Assembly (NCBI RefSeq): GCF_002368115.1
Contig: NZ_AP018316.1
Span: 148,890 to 212,889, forward strand
Direction of reading: 5' to 3'
DNA length: 64,000 bases
DNA from: Dolichospermum compactum NIES-806
GTDB taxonomy: Bacteria; Cyanobacteriota; Cyanobacteriia; Cyanobacteriales; Nostocaceae
Under the pieces are notes generated by a model. It worked only from the letters and a program-made list of their open reading frames with translations. It did no database searches and was not told the origin of the DNA. Below are positions 61,121-64,000 of this stretch, piece after piece (position 1 is the stretch's first letter; each line of letters starts with the position of its first letter). Position numbers and translations under genes: made by a program.

Positions 61121-62170
61121 GTGAACCCTCCCATCAACACCTCAGCCCAAACCCAAAATCGCAAAGCAGATCATATCCGCATCTGTTTAGAAGATAATGT
61201 CCAATCTCCAACAATTACCACTGGGTTAGAAAAATATCGCTTTACTCATGCTTGTTTACCGGAAATTGATGGTAAAGATATTGATGTGAGTACGACATTT
61301 TTAGGAAAACATCTCCATGCACCTTTGTTAATTTCCTCCATGACAGGAGGTACAGAACAAGCGGGAATTATTAACCGTCGTTTGGCTGAAGTTGCCCAAG
61401 CATACAAATTAGCAATGGGTGTAGGATCTGTAAGAGTAGCAGTGGAAAAACCTCAAGTTGGCAATACTTTTGCTGTTCGTAAATATGCGCCAGATATTCT
61501 CCTCTTTGCTAATTTAGGCGCGGTACAGCTTAATTATGAATATGGCATTGATGAATGTTTGCGAATTATTGATCTGGTCGAAGCTGATGCTTTGATTTTA
61601 CATATTAACCCTTTGCAGGAATTCATTCAACCCAGGGGTGATACTAATTTTCATGGATTACTTGACAAAATATCTAACTTGTGTAACAACTTACCAGTTC
61701 CCGTAATTGCCAAAGAGGTGGGTAATGGAATTTCCGCAACTATGGCAGAAAAACTGATAGCTGTGGGAGTGCAAGCGATTGATGTGGCTGGCGCTGGTGG
61801 TACATCTTGGGCAATGGTTGAAAGTGAACGGGCAGAAACAGCCTTACAGCGGCGGTTGGGGCAAACATTTGGGGACTGGGGGATACCCGCAGCCGATTGT
61901 ATTGCCAGTATTCGGGAGCATGATCCCGATGTTCCCTTAATTGCTTCTGGGGGCTTACGCAATGGTTTAGATGTGGCTAAAGCGATCGCACTTGGGGCTG
62001 ATATTGCTGGTTTGGCAATGCCCTTTCTCAAAGCAGCGGCAGTATCGGAAGCGGCTGTAGTAGAATTGACAGAGGTTTTAATTGCCGAAATCACCACTGT
62101 ATTATTTTGCACTGCTAATAGCAGCCTGTATAAATTAAAGCAGTCTCAGAGTTTACAGCGTATACAATAG
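61121..62170 (+). CDS. fni: Type 2 isopentenyl-diphosphate delta-isomerase
   Basis: FMN-dependent IPP/DMAPP isomerase, 349 aa, cytoplasmic, supplying DMAPP for isoprenoids and carotenoids. Start GTG 61121. Family motifs are NRKADHIRICLE at the N-terminus, LLISSMTGGTEQAGIINR, MGVGSVRVA, LFANLGAVQL, LHINPLQEFIQPRGD (catalytic Gln/Glu loop), VIAKEVGNGIS, DVAGAGGTSWAMVE and IASGGLRNGLDVAKAIALGAD. Complete, with normal length. It is 950 bp from sppA's core with a heptamer array between. Confidence 0.95.
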   Translation: MNPPINTSAQTQNRKADHIRICLEDNVQSPTITTGLEKYRFTHACLPEIDGKDIDVSTTFLGKHLHAPLLISSMTGGTEQAGIINRRLAEVAQAYKLAMGVGSVRVAVEKPQVGNTFAVRKYAPDILLFANLGAVQLNYEYGIDECLRIIDLVEADALILHINPLQEFIQPRGDTNFHGLLDKISNLCNNLPVPVIAKEVGNGISATMAEKLIAVGVQAIDVAGAGGTSWAMVESERAETALQRRLGQTFGDWGIPAADCIASIREHDPDVPLIASGGLRNGLDVAKAIALGADIAGLAMPFLKAAAVSEAAVVELTEVLIAEITTVLFCTANSSLYKLKQSQSLQRIQ

Positions 62171-62203
62171 AAAAAGGTTATTTTCCGGTCATTACTTTGG
62201 CAT

Positions 62204-62252
62204 TAATGACTAATAACTAATGACTAATAACTAATAACTAATAACTAATGAC
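62204..62252. repeat. Heptanucleotide tandem array (TAATRAC)7 containing the sppA start
   Basis: Seven exact 7-bp units TAAT(A/G)AC. The last unit, TAATGAC, supplies the ATG (62248) of sppA. Same 7-bp class as the arrays at 17715 and 60121 but with a different unit. Confidence 0.9.
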
Positions 62253-64000
62253 TAATTTTCTTAAACAAACCTTAGCAAGTTTAATTGGTAGTTTACTAGG
62301 ACTGACAATTTTTTCTGGAGTCAGTACACTGGGATTCTTATTAATATTAATTGCGCTTGCTAGTTCTCAAAGTTCAGCCCCAATAGTCAAAGATAAGTCA
62401 GTTTTAGTTTTCGACTTGTCTATGAAAATCACCGATAGTGAACCTAATTCCAGCCAATTTTTGGAAAAAACTTTTAGCGGTGTTCAAGAAAATAACATCA
62501 CACTGCGGAAAGTTGTGGAAACATTAGATAAAGCCGGACGTGATCAAAATATTGTGGGTATTTATATAGATGGAACTAATGCTAATAGTGCAGTTGGTTA
62601 TGCTTCCTTGAAAGAAATCCGTCAAGCATTAGAAAAATTCCGTAAAACTGGCAAAAAAATTATTGCCTATAGTACAGATTGGAGTGAAAAAGAATATTAT
62701 CTCAGTTCCGTAGCCAATCAAGTTATAGTTAATCCTATGGGAGCAATGGAAATGAACGGTTTAAGTTCACAACCAATGTTTTTAGCGGGGGCATTTGAAA
62801 AATACGGCGTTGGTGTGCAGATAGTGCGGGTGGGTAAATTTAAGGGTGCAGTAGAACCGCTAATGCTCAATAAACTCAGCCCAGAGAACCGGGAACAAAC
62901 CCAGAAATTGTTAGATGATGTGTGGGGAGAGTGGCGGAAATCTGTAGGTGCAAGCAGAAACATTCTACCGCAGAAATTGCAAGCGATCGCTAATAGTAAA
63001 TCAATTTTAGAAGCCACAGAAGCTAAATCTAACAGTCTAGTAGATACAATTGCTTATGAAGATCAAGTATTCACAGACTTAAAAAAATTAACTGGTAACA
63101 GTGAAAAAGATAAAACATTCACAAAAATCAGCTTAGGTGATTATGCCGAAGTTCCCGGAAAATCTTCAAATTCAGACAATCAAATTGCCATTGTTTATGC
63201 AGAAGGAGAAATAGTTAACGGTAGCGGTGACGAAGGACAAATTGGCGGTAATAACTTTGCGAAAATATTCTCAAAAATTCGCCAAAATGATCAAATCAAA
63301 GCAGTAGTTTTAAGAATTAATAGCCCTGGTGGTAGCGCTACCGCAGCCGAAATCATGCAGCGAGAAATCAAATTAACTCGTCAAATTAAACCCGTCATTG
63401 TTTCTATGGGAGATATAGCTGCTTCTGGTGGCTATTGGATTGCAAGTGATTCCAACCGCATTTTTGCCCAACCTAATACCATTACAGGTTCTATAGGTGT
63501 CTTTGGCGTATTATTTAATGGTCAAAAACTAGGCAATAATAATGGCATAACTTGGGATAGCGTGAAAACGGCTCAATATGCAGATCAACAAACCATTTCC
63601 CGTCCTAAATCACCTCAAGAATTAGCAGTTTATCAACGCAGTGTTAACCGCATTTATAATCTATTCTTGCAAAAAGTTTCCCAAGGACGGAAAATTCCAA
63701 CTGCAAAAGTAGCAGAAATCGCCCAAGGACGAGTTTGGTCAGGAACAGCAGCCAAACAAATCGGTTTAGTTGATGAAATTGGTGGTTTAAATGCAGCCAT
63801 TGAATATGCAGCTAAACAAGCAAAATTAGGAACTGATTGGGAAATACAAGAATATCCCAGAGTTAGTACATTTCCAGAACGCTTATTTGGTAAAAAATTA
63901 GATGAAATAAAAGCCAAATTAGGCATAGAAAAAACCCAAACTAAAAACTCAAACCCCTTAATAAATGAACTAGAAAAATTCCAACAGGAAATCAAAACCT
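62248..64000 (+). CDS. sppA: Signal peptide peptidase SppA (67-kDa type), 3'-truncated by window end
   Basis: A membrane-anchored S49 serine protease that degrades cleaved signal peptides; about 584 codons visible. The N-terminal helix is FSGVSTLGFLLILIALASS. The N-terminal repeat domain has FDLSMKITDS, GIYIDGTNANSAVGYASLKEIRQAL and the catalytic-Lys region RVGKFKGAVEPL. The C-terminal catalytic domain has IAIVYAEGEIVNG, VVLRINSPGGSATAAE, SMGDIAASGGYWIAS (nucleophile Ser), and WSGTAAKQIGLVDEIGG. The last visible residues (ELEKFQQEIKT) are close to the natural end. ATG 62248 lies in a tandem repeat and lacks a clear RBS, so translation may start poorly. Confidence 0.93.
   Translation, partial: MTNFLKQTLASLIGSLLGLTIFSGVSTLGFLLILIALASSQSSAPIVKDKSVLVFDLSMKITDSEPNSSQFLEKTFSGVQENNITLRKVVETLDKAGRDQNIVGIYIDGTNANSAVGYASLKEIRQALEKFRKTGKKIIAYSTDWSEKEYYLSSVANQVIVNPMGAMEMNGLSSQPMFLAGAFEKYGVGVQIVRVGKFKGAVEPLMLNKLSPENREQTQKLLDDVWGEWRKSVGASRNILPQKLQAIANSKSILEATEAKSNSLVDTIAYEDQVFTDLKKLTGNSEKDKTFTKISLGDYAEVPGKSSNSDNQIAIVYAEGEIVNGSGDEGQIGGNNFAKIFSKIRQNDQIKAVVLRINSPGGSATAAEIMQREIKLTRQIKPVIVSMGDIAASGGYWIASDSNRIFAQPNTITGSIGVFGVLFNGQKLGNNNGITWDSVKTAQYADQQTISRPKSPQELAVYQRSVNRIYNLFLQKVSQGRKIPTAKVAEIAQGRVWSGTAAKQIGLVDEIGGLNAAIEYAAKQAKLGTDWEIQEYPRVSTFPERLFGKKLDEIKAKLGIEKTQTKNSNPLINELEKFQQEIKT

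Noticed and set aside
1..64000. tRNA or rRNA genes, riboswitches
   Set aside because: I scanned for T-loop (GGTTCGAATCC-type) and common riboswitch cores and saw none I could support; short RNAs may have been missed.

Overview
The window comes from a cyanobacterium, most likely a filamentous heterocyst-forming one (Nostocales, Anabaena/Nostoc/Dolichospermum type). I infer this from frequent GCGATCGC (HIP1) palindromes, low overall GC, tandem heptanucleotide repeats, NtcA-type promoters, and typical cyanobacterial gene forms: the panC-cmk fusion, an SLH/OprB porin, the mannose-1-P guanylyltransferase/phosphomannomutase fusion, a type 2 IPP isomerase and a half-length phytochelatin synthase. 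No rRNA, tRNA, CRISPR array or intact transposase gene was found.

Layout. 1-9 kb: the 3' part of pheT, then the minus-strand urea ABC transporter set urtA-urtB-urtC-urtD-urtE. An SLH porin gene and two small repeat elements interrupt the set, and a putative NtcA promoter precedes urtA. 9-25 kb: mainly housekeeping and envelope genes (YCII protein, nucleotidyltransferase/phosphomutase fusion, LCP ligase, AI-2E-family permease, phytochelatin synthase, nucleoside transporter, Ser/Thr kinase, ATP-grasp protein, esterase). Two decayed genes lie among them: a KAP-like NTPase remnant and an internally deleted CPA2 antiporter. 26-29 kb: a compact three-gene cassette (DUF262 protein, AAA/DUF3696-type ATPase, unknown 261-aa protein) that runs straight into coaBC by a TAATG overlap. 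30-46 kb: hypothetical genes, a GHL10-type glycosidase, a GT39-like membrane protein, a site-2 protease, purH, an OmpR/HisKA two-component pair, a MATE-type transporter next to a cysteine-synthase-like enzyme, a YbjN protein and a lipoate-ligase-family protein.

47-53.7 kb holds the most unusual locus: winged-helix-like protein, AAA ATPase, an 848-aa protein fusing an RNase D-like exonuclease, a Cas4/RecB-like Fe-S nuclease and an FtsK-type DNA motor, and a ParA-like ATPase with no ParB. It has the parts list of a DNA-processing or defence system. I cannot assign it to a named system from sequence alone.

54-64 kb: sodB, panC-cmk, an RlpA-like protein, a putative NtcA-driven 54-codon small gene, divergent nagA and purE, fni (idi2) and sppA, which runs off the window end. 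Intergenic DNA is rich in small repeats: three families with terminal inverted repeats, a dispersed repeat flanking purH, two IS200/IS605-like end hairpins with compensatory base changes, and heptamer tandem arrays, one of which supplies the start codon of sppA.
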